Positions 1-6,317 of a stretch of DNA of 8,990 nucleotides are shown piece after piece. The notes beneath the pieces are model-generated. The model had not been told where the DNA came from, ran no database searches, and saw only the letters and a program-made list of their open reading frames with translations. How positions within the stretch are numbered: the stretch's first letter is position 1; each line of letters opens with the position of its first letter. A program made the translations under genes and the position numbers. Source of the DNA: Aquificota bacterium (lineage in GTDB: Bacteria; Aquificota; Aquificia; Aquificales; Hydrogenothermaceae); the NCBI GenBank assembly GCA_013153235.1, contig JAADEU010000020.1:1-8990 (forward strand), written 5' to 3'.

Positions 1-381
1 AAAACGGTATGGTCTGCAGGTCTGGGTTACGACATTCTGAAAACCGAACATCATACACTAAAGGGACTTGTCGCACTTGGTTATACATTTTCTGATTACG
101 AAGCAGGGAAAAATAAAACCTATACCACAGGAACTGCAGAACTGGATTATAAATGGAACATCAGGGAAAATCTGACTTTCAAGCAGATGCTGAACTACCA
201 GGTAAATCTGGAGAGTACATCCGTTTATTTTCTGAAGTCAGACTCGTCCCTTCAGGTAAGAATAGATGCAAACTTTGCCCTCGGTGTCGGATACAGGGTG
301 TTTTACCAGAACAAACCGCCGTCACCTGACATAAAGAAAACAGATACCACATTTCTCACATCACTGATAATAGATTTCTAA
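1..381 (+). CDS. DUF481 family outer-membrane beta-barrel protein (3' part only)
   Basis: The frame is open from the first base and ends at TAA 379-381, so only the last 126 residues are present and the true start lies left of the window. The visible part is a run of short amphipathic strands rich in Tyr, Thr and aromatic residues, with alternating polar and hydrophobic positions. Near the end is a Pro-Pro segment followed by KKTDTT and a last strand ending in Phe. That ending matches DUF481 (YdiY-like, annotated as salt-induced outer membrane proteins), and a terminal Phe is the usual signal for barrel insertion by the Bam machinery. The molecular function of the family is not well defined. 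The stop lies 15 nt before the mscS start on the same strand, so the two are probably co-transcribed. The ATG at 187 is internal to the family homology and is not a start. Confidence 0.8.
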   Translation, partial: KTVWSAGLGYDILKTEHHTLKGLVALGYTFSDYEAGKNKTYTTGTAELDYKWNIRENLTFKQMLNYQVNLESTSVYFLKSDSSLQVRIDANFALGVGYRVFYQNKPPSPDIKKTDTTFLTSLIIDF

Positions 382-396
382 AAAGGAGGGAATAGA

Positions 397-1200
397 ATGG
401 AACTGCAGGGACTTATTGACCTTGCCGTACAGTGGGCTGTAAAAATTGCAGGTGCGGTCCTTGTTTTTATCATCGGTAAGTGGATAGCCAGAAAGCTGGC
501 TGACCTGTCAATTAAATTGATGGAGAGGGCCAGCGTCGAGGAAACACTTCTGAAATTCCTCGGTAAACTGATTTACGTTGGGCTTCTTATTCTGGTTATC
601 ATCGCAGCTCTGGGAACCCTTGGTGTCCAGACAACATCATTCATAGCCATACTCGGTGCTGCAACCCTTGCTATTGGTCTTGCCCTACAGAGTAATCTGT
701 CGAACTTTGGTGCAGGTGCTGTGCTGCTGATATTCAGACCATTCAAAGTCGGGGATTTTGTTGAGGCCGGTGGAGCAACAGGAGTGGTGGAGGAAATCGG
801 AATATTCAATACGGTAATGAGAACAGGGGATAACAGACAGATAATCATTCCTAACTCAAATATAGTAGGGGGTAACATAATAAACTACTCTGCCAAGGAT
901 ACAAGGAGAATAGACCTTGTTATTGGCGTGAGCTATGAAGACGACCTGAAGAAGGTCAAGGAAGAGCTGTGGAATATACTGAATGCCGATGAGAGAATAC
1001 TGAAAGACCCTGCCCCTACGGTTGCCGTTTCTGAACTGGCAGACAGCAGTGTAAACTTTGTTGTAAGACCGTGGGTGAAAGCCTCAGATTACTGGCCTGT
1101 TTACTTTGACTTACTTGAGACAATTAAAACAAGGTTTGATGAGGTGGGTATATCCATACCGTATCCACAGATGGATGTCCACCTGAAAAAGGAAGATTAG
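397..1200 (+). CDS. mscS: Small-conductance mechanosensitive channel, MscS family
   Basis: This is a 267-residue inner-membrane channel that opens under membrane tension to release solutes during hypo-osmotic shock. Its length is close to E. coli MscS (286). There are three transmembrane segments at about 12-32, 56-77 and 80-116. The pore-lining TM3 reads LAIGLALQ at 91-98, and L91 and L95 align with the E. coli gate leucines L105 and L109. The cytoplasmic beta domain follows, with FRPFKVGD at 113-120, and the alpha/beta cage ends in GISIPYPQMDV at 251-261, a family hallmark. The residue aligned with hinge Gly113 of E. coli is Ser99, and Gly104 is replaced by Thr90. ATG 397 is preceded by AAGGAGGG (383-390) at 6 nt spacing, which fixes the start. 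Its neighbour upstream is the DUF481 gene; downstream it converges with spoVG. Confidence 0.95.
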   Translation: MELQGLIDLAVQWAVKIAGAVLVFIIGKWIARKLADLSIKLMERASVEETLLKFLGKLIYVGLLILVIIAALGTLGVQTTSFIAILGAATLAIGLALQSNLSNFGAGAVLLIFRPFKVGDFVEAGGATGVVEEIGIFNTVMRTGDNRQIIIPNSNIVGGNIINYSAKDTRRIDLVIGVSYEDDLKKVKEELWNILNADERILKDPAPTVAVSELADSSVNFVVRPWVKASDYWPVYFDLLETIKTRFDEVGISIPYPQMDVHLKKED

Positions 1201-1216
1201 CGGGGAGTGGTTGTGG

Positions 1217-1256
1217 GGAGATGGTACGGGCCTTTCAGGTGAGGCCCATCATCTCC
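1217..1256 (+). terminator. Convergent hairpin, probable terminator of mscS
   Basis: The outer stem is GGAGATG (1217-1223) paired with CATCTCC (1250-1256). After an internal loop (GTAC against AT) comes the inner stem GGGCC (1228-1232) with GGCCC (1243-1247) and a 10-nt loop. On the plus strand it is followed by the U-rich stretch TTGTATTTAT, which fits an intrinsic terminator for mscS. On the minus strand no U tract follows, so it is weaker there, though the hairpin could still stall spoVG transcription. It overlaps the last codons and stop of spoVG. Confidence 0.5.
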
Positions 1257-1510
1257 TTGTATTTATCCACTATTGCCCTTCTGACCTTTTCGGTGAATTC
1301 ATTATCAAGGGACTGGACTATGTCCACGTAGGTACCTTTTGAGCTGGCCTTTTTGGGGAAAGATATAAAAAGTCCACCGTGCTTCGATTCTACAAGTTTT
1401 ATTCCCTTTATAACCAGAATGTTATCTATTGTTATGTCGGCAACGGCCCTTACCCTGCCACCTATTCTGCTGGTATCAAAGGGATAAATCTTAACCTCTG
1501 TAATCTCCAT
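1235..1510 (-). CDS. spoVG: SpoVG family RNA/DNA-binding regulator
   Basis: This 91-residue protein matches the SpoVG family over its whole length (about 85-100 residues). It has the N-terminal MEITEVKIYPF strand, then RVRAVADITIDN (19-30), GLFISFPKK (46-54) and a helical C-terminus with EKVRRAIVDKY (74-84). SpoVG was named from Bacillus sporulation but occurs in many non-sporulating bacteria, where studied members bind RNA and DNA and act as global regulators. A role here is inference only. ATG 1508-1510 lies one base after the pfkA stop, and no SD is visible before it, so translation probably depends on coupling to pfkA. It is the last gene of the dnaB string. Its 3' end overlaps the convergent hairpin. 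Confidence 0.92.
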   Translation of the reverse strand: MEITEVKIYPFDTSRIGGRVRAVADITIDNILVIKGIKLVESKHGGLFISFPKKASSKGTYVDIVQSLDNEFTEKVRRAIVDKYKEMMGLT

Positions 1511-1511
1511 T

Positions 1512-2486
1512 TTATATGGTCAGTATGTTATTGAGTTCAAAATCTGTTAGGTCAGGTTTTTTTATCCTTCCAAAGGATATCTCAAGTGGTTTTGCCACCA
1601 CTTTGCCGTTTTCCAGGGCTACCATTATGTCGGTTTTTCCATTAACAAATTGCTCAACTGCAAAAACCCCGAATCTGGAGGCTATTATCCTGTCGTATGC
1701 TGTGGGACTTCCACCCCTCTGTATATAACCCAGAACAGAGTACCTTACCCCTCCAAAATCAAAGGGTTTCAGTTTTTCATCCAGTATTCCGGCTATCTCC
1801 CTGGCCGACGCAACACCCTCTGCAACAACCACTATGGAAAACCTTTTTCCCCTTTTCAGGGCATCAACTACGGTATCGACTATAACATGCATTGGGAAGG
1901 GATACTCGGGAATCAGTGCAACATCTGCCCCGGTTGCTATTGAGGCTGCAAGGGCAATAAACCCGCTGTCTCTGCCCATAACCTCAACCACAAAAACCCT
2001 TTCGTGGGACATTGATGTATCCCTGATTTTGTCTATTGCGTCAACGGCATTGTTTACAGCTGTATCGAATCCGATGGTGTATTCTGTTCCGTATGTGTCG
2101 TTATCTATCGTTTTTGGTATACCTATAACGGGAATTCCAAATTCCTTTGTAAGCAGGTTTGCACCCTGGAAACTGCCGTTTCCACCTATTACAAATAGAC
2201 AATCAATACCCTCTTTTCTGATATTTTCTGCGGCTTTTTTCCTGAATTCATGTTCCTTAAATCGTGGCTCCCTGGCCGAAAGCAGTACTGTACCTCCCCT
2301 GTTAATAATCAGGCTGACATCCCGTGGTGTTAGAGGTTCAAACTCCCTCTCAATGAGGCCCTTAAAGCCCCTTTTTATACCCACAACCTCAAGGCCGTGG
2401 TAATGCCCTGCCCTGACAACGGCCCTTATACATGCATTAAGCCCGGGGGCATCGCCCCCACTGGTCAGTACCCCAATTTTTTGCAT
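1512..2486 (-). CDS. pfkA: 6-phosphofructokinase (PfkA family)
   Basis: This cytoplasmic enzyme phosphorylates fructose 6-phosphate to fructose 1,6-bisphosphate, the committed step of glycolysis. Its 324 residues match the short bacterial PfkA form. Visible motifs are the N-terminal phosphate loop LTSGGDAPGLN (7-17), PKTIDND (124-130) with the catalytic Asp at D128, SHERV (160-164) with R163, VMGR (169-172), and LGYIQRGGSP (252-261) after R248. Three positions differ from E. coli ATP-PFK: the Mg-binding Asp103 is Asn103 (GGNGS), Gly124 is Lys125, and His249 is Tyr254. Gly104 is kept, which favours ATP over pyrophosphate, while Lys at 125 is typical of PPi enzymes and also of some ATP enzymes. 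The phosphoryl donor is therefore uncertain. Of the effector-site residues, R21 and R25 are present, but positions 54 and 59 are Pro and Leu. The ATG directly abuts the stop of the upstream gene, with only a weak AAGAAA as SD. Confidence 0.93.
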   Translation of the reverse strand: MQKIGVLTSGGDAPGLNACIRAVVRAGHYHGLEVVGIKRGFKGLIEREFEPLTPRDVSLIINRGGTVLLSAREPRFKEHEFRKKAAENIRKEGIDCLFVIGGNGSFQGANLLTKEFGIPVIGIPKTIDNDTYGTEYTIGFDTAVNNAVDAIDKIRDTSMSHERVFVVEVMGRDSGFIALAASIATGADVALIPEYPFPMHVIVDTVVDALKRGKRFSIVVVAEGVASAREIAGILDEKLKPFDFGGVRYSVLGYIQRGGSPTAYDRIIASRFGVFAVEQFVNGKTDIMVALENGKVVAKPLEISFGRIKKPDLTDFELNNILTI

Positions 2487-2837
2487 TTATTTCTTAACCA
2501 TATAGCAGTAATCAAATGTTTCTGCCATAGTCGGATAGAGGTCACCTGTTCTTTTATCCACATAAATCTTTCTGATTACATCAAATCCTTCGTATCCTTC
2601 CAGATAGACCTGTCCTATGTAGTACTTGTTTCCCTCGCATACTTCCACGGTGGAAACTTCAGGTGTTCCTTTGATGTAGTTCTCAATCTCTTTTTTTGCT
2701 TCTTCAAGTGAGATTACAGGCTGAACATACTCCCCTTTTTTCGCAAAATCCGTACTTTTTTTGATTTCCTGGGAAACGACACCTGTACATCCTACTGCAA
2801 ATATGAGTCCTGCTGCTGCCAGTATTCTTTTCATCAT
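2487..2837 (-). CDS. Small secreted or lipoprotein-like protein with PepSY-like fold
   Basis: I do not recognise a named family for this 116-residue protein. The N-terminus (MMKRI, then a hydrophobic run to about 16) ends in AVGC at 14-17, a plausible though not classical lipobox, so Cys17 may be lipidated; otherwise it is a secreted protein. The mature part begins with a Lys/Glu-rich segment, then SLEEAKKEIENYI (43-55), beta-like stretches, and IYVDKRTGDLYP (91-102). A helix followed by strands ending in VDKRTG resembles PepSY-type domains; this is inference from pattern only. Two more cysteines, C67 and C111, could form a disulfide in the periplasm. SD AGGAGGT (2841-2847) lies 3 nt from the first ATG and 6 nt from the second (2832-2834), so translation may start at Met2. 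It lies 13 nt after the mlaE-family gene and 0 nt before pfkA. Confidence 0.65.
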   Translation of the reverse strand: MMKRILAAAGLIFAVGCTGVVSQEIKKSTDFAKKGEYVQPVISLEEAKKEIENYIKGTPEVSTVEVCEGNKYYIGQVYLEGYEGFDVIRKIYVDKRTGDLYPTMAETFDYCYMVKK

Positions 2838-2850
2838 AAAACCTCCTGAT

Positions 2851-3597
2851 TTAATAAATTAATGCTGTCAGGAAATAATCTAAAATAAGTATCAGTACAG
2901 ATGCAACAACGACAGCTGTTGTTGTTGATTTTCCTACACCTTCAGCACCACCTTTTGTTATATATCCAAAGTAACAGGCCACTATCGTAATCACAACGGC
3001 AAATGCTGCTGATTTGTACAGTCCTCCAAATATATCGTGTAGTTCTGTCAGGTCTTTCATCTTTTCAACAAACAGATAAGGGTTTATTGAATAAAGATAA
3101 GTCCCGACGAAGTATCCGCCTATAAGTCCTGAAGCATATGACAGTATGGTCAGGGCAGGTACCATTATCAGGGCTGCTATGAGTCTGGGTGCTATCAGGT
3201 ACCGGATGGGGTTTACAGCCATTACCTCCAGTGCATCTATCTGCTCGGTAATCCTCATTGTACCTATGTTTGCAGCCATTGCAGACCCACTTCTTGCAGT
3301 TACGAGCAGTGCAACAAGGACAGGTGACAGTTCCCTTGACAGTGACAGGGATACCAGTGCCCCAATCAGAAATTCGGCGTTGAATTTGTGGAAGGTGGGA
3401 TATGTCTCAACAACAAGAACTCCACCTGTGAAAAAACCTGTTATGGCTATTAAAGGTGCTGCAGTGACCCCTATTTCCTCCATATATTTCAGTATATGCC
3501 TGATTTTAGGGGGATTTTTCAGGGTAATAATTATTGTTCTGATAAACAGTATTGTAGCTTCTCCGACATGCTCAACAAAGGTTTTTATCTTTTCCAT
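2851..3597 (-). CDS. mlaE: MlaE-family ABC transporter permease (phospholipid transport)
   Basis: This 248-residue integral membrane protein belongs to the MlaE family (formerly DUF140). These are permeases of ABC systems that move phospholipid or other lipids between inner and outer membrane together with an ATPase (MlaF) and an MCE-domain protein (MlaD). The signature is intact: SRELSPVLVALLVTARSGSA (87-106), then IGTMRITEQIDALEVM (111-126) and NPIRYLIAPR (129-138). The C-terminal GGAEGVGKSTTTAVV (216-230) precedes the last membrane span. Hydrophobic spans lie near 43-66, 76-100, 135-167, 196-213 and 227-247. No ATPase or MCE gene is in this window, so partners must be encoded elsewhere or beyond it. 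The ATG follows the dnaB stop with no gap and no good SD, which suggests translational coupling. The symbol marks family, not proven Mla function. Confidence 0.9.
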   Translation of the reverse strand: MEKIKTFVEHVGEATILFIRTIIITLKNPPKIRHILKYMEEIGVTAAPLIAITGFFTGGVLVVETYPTFHKFNAEFLIGALVSLSLSRELSPVLVALLVTARSGSAMAANIGTMRITEQIDALEVMAVNPIRYLIAPRLIAALIMVPALTILSYASGLIGGYFVGTYLYSINPYLFVEKMKDLTELHDIFGGLYKSAAFAVVITIVACYFGYITKGGAEGVGKSTTTAVVVASVLILILDYFLTALIY

Positions 3598-5037
3598 TTA
3601 TAACTCTGCTATGTCCTCGTCTGTTAGAAGTTCAAGGTTTTCAAGGCTCAGGTCATCTTCTATTTTAACATCTTCTTCTTCCCGATTCTCCTGTAATTCA
3701 GGAACTGATGTTTTTGCGAGATTTTCAAATCTTGTTATGTCTTTTATAAATGCCAGTCTTACTATATCAGTTGGGCCGTTTCTCTGTTTTGCGATTATAA
3801 TCTCTGCCAGACCTTCTTCTTCAGGTGTGGGATTTTTTTTGTAGTATTCAGGTCTGTGTATAAACATAACCAGGTCTGCATCCTGCTCAATGGACCCACT
3901 CTCTCTGAGGTCTGCAAGCTGGGGTCTTTTGTCTGCCCTCATCTCTGTCTGTCTTGAAAGCTGGGCAAGTGATATAACAGGGATGTTCAGTTCTTTCGCC
4001 AGGGCCTTTAGACCCCTCGATATCTCTGCAACCTCCTGCTGTCTGTTTTCTGTTCTTCTGTGGGAACGCATCAGCTGGAGATAATCCACAACAATAAGCT
4101 GGATATCCTTCTCCCTTTTGAGTCTTCTTGCCTTCGCCCTGAGGTCCAGAATGGAAATAGAGGCTGTATCGTCGATGTACAGTGGGGCTTTTGATATTTC
4201 CAATGCCGTTTCTGTCAGTTTTTCCAGTTTTTCCGGACTCAGAAATCCAGCCCTGATGTCTTTCAGTCTTATCCTTGTTTCCAGCGACAGCAGTCTCATT
4301 GCTATCTGCTCTTTTGACATCTCCAGTGAGAAGAATGCTGCCGGTCTTTTGTCAACAACAGATACATTGTGGAGTATTGAAAGTGCAAAGGATGTTTTTC
4401 CCATTGCAGGTCTTGCCGCTATTATGATAAGGTCGCCGGGGTGAAATCCTGTGGTAAGCCTGTCTATTTCGTAAAAACCCGACGGTATACCTGTTATGAG
4501 GGTATCTTTCTTTGAAAGCTCGTTTATTATCCTCAGGGTTTCTTTAATGACATCTTTAATCTCGTAGTAGTGGGTGATGGCCCTATCTTCATTCAGTTTG
4601 AAGATTTCCGTTTCAGCCTCTTCTATCAGCTGATTTACATCCCTTACTTTTTTTGATTTTTCTATTATATTTTTTGCTACAAGAATCAGGTTCCTTGCTA
4701 CTGCCTTTTCTTTTAGCTGGTGGGCAAGGGTCTCTATTATGTTTGGGGGAGCAGCATCATTTCCTATCAGTCCTATATAACTTTTTCCCCCAACCTGTTC
4801 CAGTTTGCCCTTTGCATCCAGATAGTTAATCAGGACAAGGGGGTCAAGCTCTTTACCTTCCTCGACGAGGTGTATTATTGCCTCGTATATAATCCTGTGT
4901 TTAATATTAAAAAAATCTTCCGGTTTGAGTATGTTGAATACCACATCTGTTGTGGAAGGGTCGATAAACAGACCACCTAAAACGGCCCTTTCAGTCTGGT
5001 CGTCGTGGGGAAGTAAAATATCTATTTCTTCTGCCAT
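3598..5037 (-). CDS. dnaB: Replicative DNA helicase DnaB
   Basis: This is the hexameric 5'-3' helicase that unwinds DNA at the replication fork and recruits primase. At 479 residues it is full length, with no intein. The N-terminal domain (about 12-115) begins with DQTERAVLGGLF and carries the primase and loader contacts. A linker helix (about 120-150) leads to the RecA-like domain: Walker A ARPAMGKTS (208-216, Lys214), catalytic Glu239 in SLEMS, Walker B IVVDYLQLM (315-323, Asp318), LRESGSIEQDAD (377-388), and AKQRNGPTD (416-424) with the finger residues K417 and R419. A strongly acidic tail spans 450-479. ATG 5037 has GGTGG 4 nt upstream, able to pair with the 5' part of the anti-SD. It follows rplI across a terminator and heads the dnaB-mlaE-lipoprotein-pfkA-spoVG string. 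Confidence 0.97.
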   Translation of the reverse strand: MAEEIDILLPHDDQTERAVLGGLFIDPSTTDVVFNILKPEDFFNIKHRIIYEAIIHLVEEGKELDPLVLINYLDAKGKLEQVGGKSYIGLIGNDAAPPNIIETLAHQLKEKAVARNLILVAKNIIEKSKKVRDVNQLIEEAETEIFKLNEDRAITHYYEIKDVIKETLRIINELSKKDTLITGIPSGFYEIDRLTTGFHPGDLIIIAARPAMGKTSFALSILHNVSVVDKRPAAFFSLEMSKEQIAMRLLSLETRIRLKDIRAGFLSPEKLEKLTETALEISKAPLYIDDTASISILDLRAKARRLKREKDIQLIVVDYLQLMRSHRRTENRQQEVAEISRGLKALAKELNIPVISLAQLSRQTEMRADKRPQLADLRESGSIEQDADLVMFIHRPEYYKKNPTPEEEGLAEIIIAKQRNGPTDIVRLAFIKDITRFENLAKTSVPELQENREEEDVKIEDDLSLENLELLTDEDIAEL

Positions 5038-5079
5038 AAATCCACCGGATTTTTTATTGAAAGAAGGTCAATGGTTAAT

Positions 5080-5107
5080 ATCTTAATGATATTTTCGGAT
5101 AATGCAA
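5080..5107 (-). promoter_or_regulatory. Weak candidate sigma70-type promoter for dnaB
   Basis: Between the rplI terminator and dnaB the minus strand reads TTGCAT (5102-5107), then 16 nt, then TAAGAT (5080-5085). The two boxes match the consensus at 3 of 6 and 4 of 6 positions. This would leave a leader of roughly 35 nt before dnaB. Its position just downstream of a terminator makes sense, but the match is weak and the region is AT-rich, so chance is possible. Confidence 0.3.
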
Positions 5108-5111
5108 GGAG

Positions 5112-5139
5112 AAAATAAAGGAGCCTGCCATAGGCAGGC
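5112..5139 (-). terminator. Intrinsic terminator after rplI
   Basis: On the minus strand a perfect 7-bp GC-rich stem GCCTGCC (5133-5139) pairs with GGCAGGC (5123-5129) around a 3-nt loop TAT. It is followed by TCCTTTATTTTC (down to 5111), a U-rich tract. It starts 8 nt after the rplI stop and separates the ribosomal protein unit from dnaB. The plus strand has the A-rich side in front, so termination is directional for the minus-strand transcript. Confidence 0.8.
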
Positions 5140-5146
5140 CTGTTGA

Positions 5147-5599
5147 TTACTCTACATTTTCAGGTACAACGTGTACCTTTATAACCTCACTTACCTCAGG
5201 GTGGAGTCTGATTGTGATGTTGTACGCACCGATATTTCTGATAGGGCTTCTGAGCATAATCTTCTTTCTGTCTACCTCGATGCCCTTTTCCTTCAGTGCC
5301 TCTGCTATGTCGGTTGTTGTTACAGAGCCGTACAGTTTTCCTGTTGTTCCCACAGGTCTTTTGATTTCTATCTCCAGACCTTTGAGTTTTTCTGCTATCT
5401 CAAGAGCCTTCTGTTTTTCCCTTTCAAGCTTTCTGGCCTTCTGTCTGAGGATTTCCTGAACCATCTTTATGTTGCTGTCTGTAGCTTCGTATGCCAGTCC
5501 TTTTGGAATAAGGTAGTTTCTGGCAAAGCCTCTTTTAACCTCTATAATATCACCGATTGTTCCCCAGCCTTCTACATCTTTTGCAAGAATAACCTTCAT
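5147..5599 (-). CDS. rplI: 50S ribosomal protein bL9
   Basis: bL9 binds 23S rRNA near the L1 stalk base and reaches out from the ribosome, where it limits frameshifting. Its 150 residues are the usual length. The N-terminal rRNA-binding domain (1-50) carries the family signature, with GWGTIGDIIEVKRGF (11-25) and NYLIPKGLA (28-36). The long connecting helix spans about 42-75 and is rich in Lys, Arg and Glu. The C-terminal domain includes TTGKLYGSVTTTDIA (85-99) and ends near VHVVPE. ATG 5599 lies 14 nt after the rpsR stop, with GAGG about 10 nt upstream and a second purine run AGAAAGG next to the start. It is the last gene before the terminator at 5112-5139. Confidence 0.97.
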   Translation of the reverse strand: MKVILAKDVEGWGTIGDIIEVKRGFARNYLIPKGLAYEATDSNIKMVQEILRQKARKLEREKQKALEIAEKLKGLEIEIKRPVGTTGKLYGSVTTTDIAEALKEKGIEVDRKKIMLRSPIRNIGAYNITIRLHPEVSEVIKVHVVPENVE

Positions 5600-5613
5600 C
5601 CTTTCTCAACCTC

Positions 5614-5862
5614 CTACATTATTACGTATGGTAAAAGTGCAAGCTGTCTTGCCCTTTTGATTTCAACTGTCAGTTTTCTCTGGTGTTTTCCGCATGTACC
5701 AGAGATTCTTCTCGGGATAATTTTTCCCCTTTCGGAGATGAACTGCTTCAGGTATTCAACATCTTTATATGAAGGTTCTTTACCTTCTGCACAGAATTTG
5801 CAGTACTTCTTCCTTTTCTGGAAGAATGGTTTGTTCTGAACTGCAGGGTTTTTATTAGCCAA
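5614..5862 (-). CDS. rpsR: 30S ribosomal protein bS18 (zinc-binding form), TTG start
   Basis: bS18 forms a heterodimer with bS6 and binds the platform of the 30S subunit. The 82-residue protein includes the basic RNA-binding core GKIIPRRISGTCGKHQRKL (46-64) followed by TVEIKRARQLALLPY. Cys21 and Cys24 (YCKFC) with Cys57 and His60 (TCGKH) form a likely Zn site, the C+ version of S18. The start codon is TTG (5860-5862), supported by AAGGAGGT 7 nt upstream and by the family's usual short Lys/Asn/Pro-rich N-terminus; no ATG or GTG lies in a better place. It sits 21 nt after ssb and 14 nt before rplI, in the classic rpsF-ssb-rpsR-rplI order. Confidence 0.96.
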   Translation of the reverse strand: MANKNPAVQNKPFFQKRKKYCKFCAEGKEPSYKDVEYLKQFISERGKIIPRRISGTCGKHQRKLTVEIKRARQLALLPYVIM

Positions 5863-5867
5863 TTTGT

Positions 5868-5880
5868 TTACCTCCTTGTG
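5868..5880 (-). promoter_or_regulatory. Strong SD block deciding the rpsR TTG start
   Basis: The minus strand reads CACAAGGAGGTAA, then 5 nt (ACAAA), then TTG. The 13-nt block is identical to the one before rpsF (6671-6683), with the same 5-nt distance to a TTG codon. The strong anti-SD match offsets the weak start codon. Confidence 0.85.
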
Positions 5881-5883
5881 TTT

Positions 5884-6306
5884 TTAAAATGGAATGTCTT
5901 CATCTGAGGAAAAATCCTCAGGTTCAGTGGTTATATCAAGTTCAGGCTCTTCTTCCCTTTCAACCGGTTTTTCTGCCTGTTTACCGGCAATAATACTGAC
6001 CCTGTCGGCAACAATCTTCACCTTGGTTCTTTTCTCTCCAGATGCCGTTTCCCATCTGTCCTGTCTGAGCTGACCCTCTATCAGAATCTGGGTTCCCTTG
6101 CTCAGCTGTTTTCCCAGTCTCTCTGCAAGCATTCCAAATGTTTCAATGTCGAAGAAGTATGTCTCTTCCTTCCACTCGTCGCTGTCTTTTGTTTTGTACG
6201 GTCTGTTTACTGCGATGGTAAAGCTTGTAACCTGGGAACCACTTGGCAAAAATCTGATTTCCGGGTCCCTTGTAAGTCTGCCTATGAGAAAAACTCTGTT
6301 TAGCAT
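5884..6306 (-). CDS. ssb: Single-stranded DNA-binding protein SSB
   Basis: SSB coats single-stranded DNA in replication, recombination and repair and recruits partners through its C-terminal tip. The OB fold covers about 1-107, with MLNRVFLIGRLTRDPEIRF at the N-terminus, SFTIAVNRPY (28-37), FFDIETFGMLAERLGKQLSKG (from 51) and GQLRQDRWETASG (78-90). A short acidic, low-complexity linker follows, and the protein ends in SSDEDIPF, the conserved tip that binds SSB partners such as the polymerase clamp loader, primase and repair proteins. At 140 residues the linker is shorter than in E. coli (178). ATG 6306 has GGAG 7 nt upstream and lies 11 nt after rpsF. Placement between rpsF and rpsR is the widespread bacterial arrangement. 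Confidence 0.97.
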   Translation of the reverse strand: MLNRVFLIGRLTRDPEIRFLPSGSQVTSFTIAVNRPYKTKDSDEWKEETYFFDIETFGMLAERLGKQLSKGTQILIEGQLRQDRWETASGEKRTKVKIVADRVSIIAGKQAEKPVEREEEPELDITTEPEDFSSDEDIPF

Positions 6307-6317
6307 CCCCGGTCTCC

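Noticed and set aside
187..381. Separate small gene of 64 residues starting at ATG 187
   Set aside because: The same frame is open without a stop back to base 1, with continuous beta-barrel character and no SD before 187. It is the end of the DUF481 gene.
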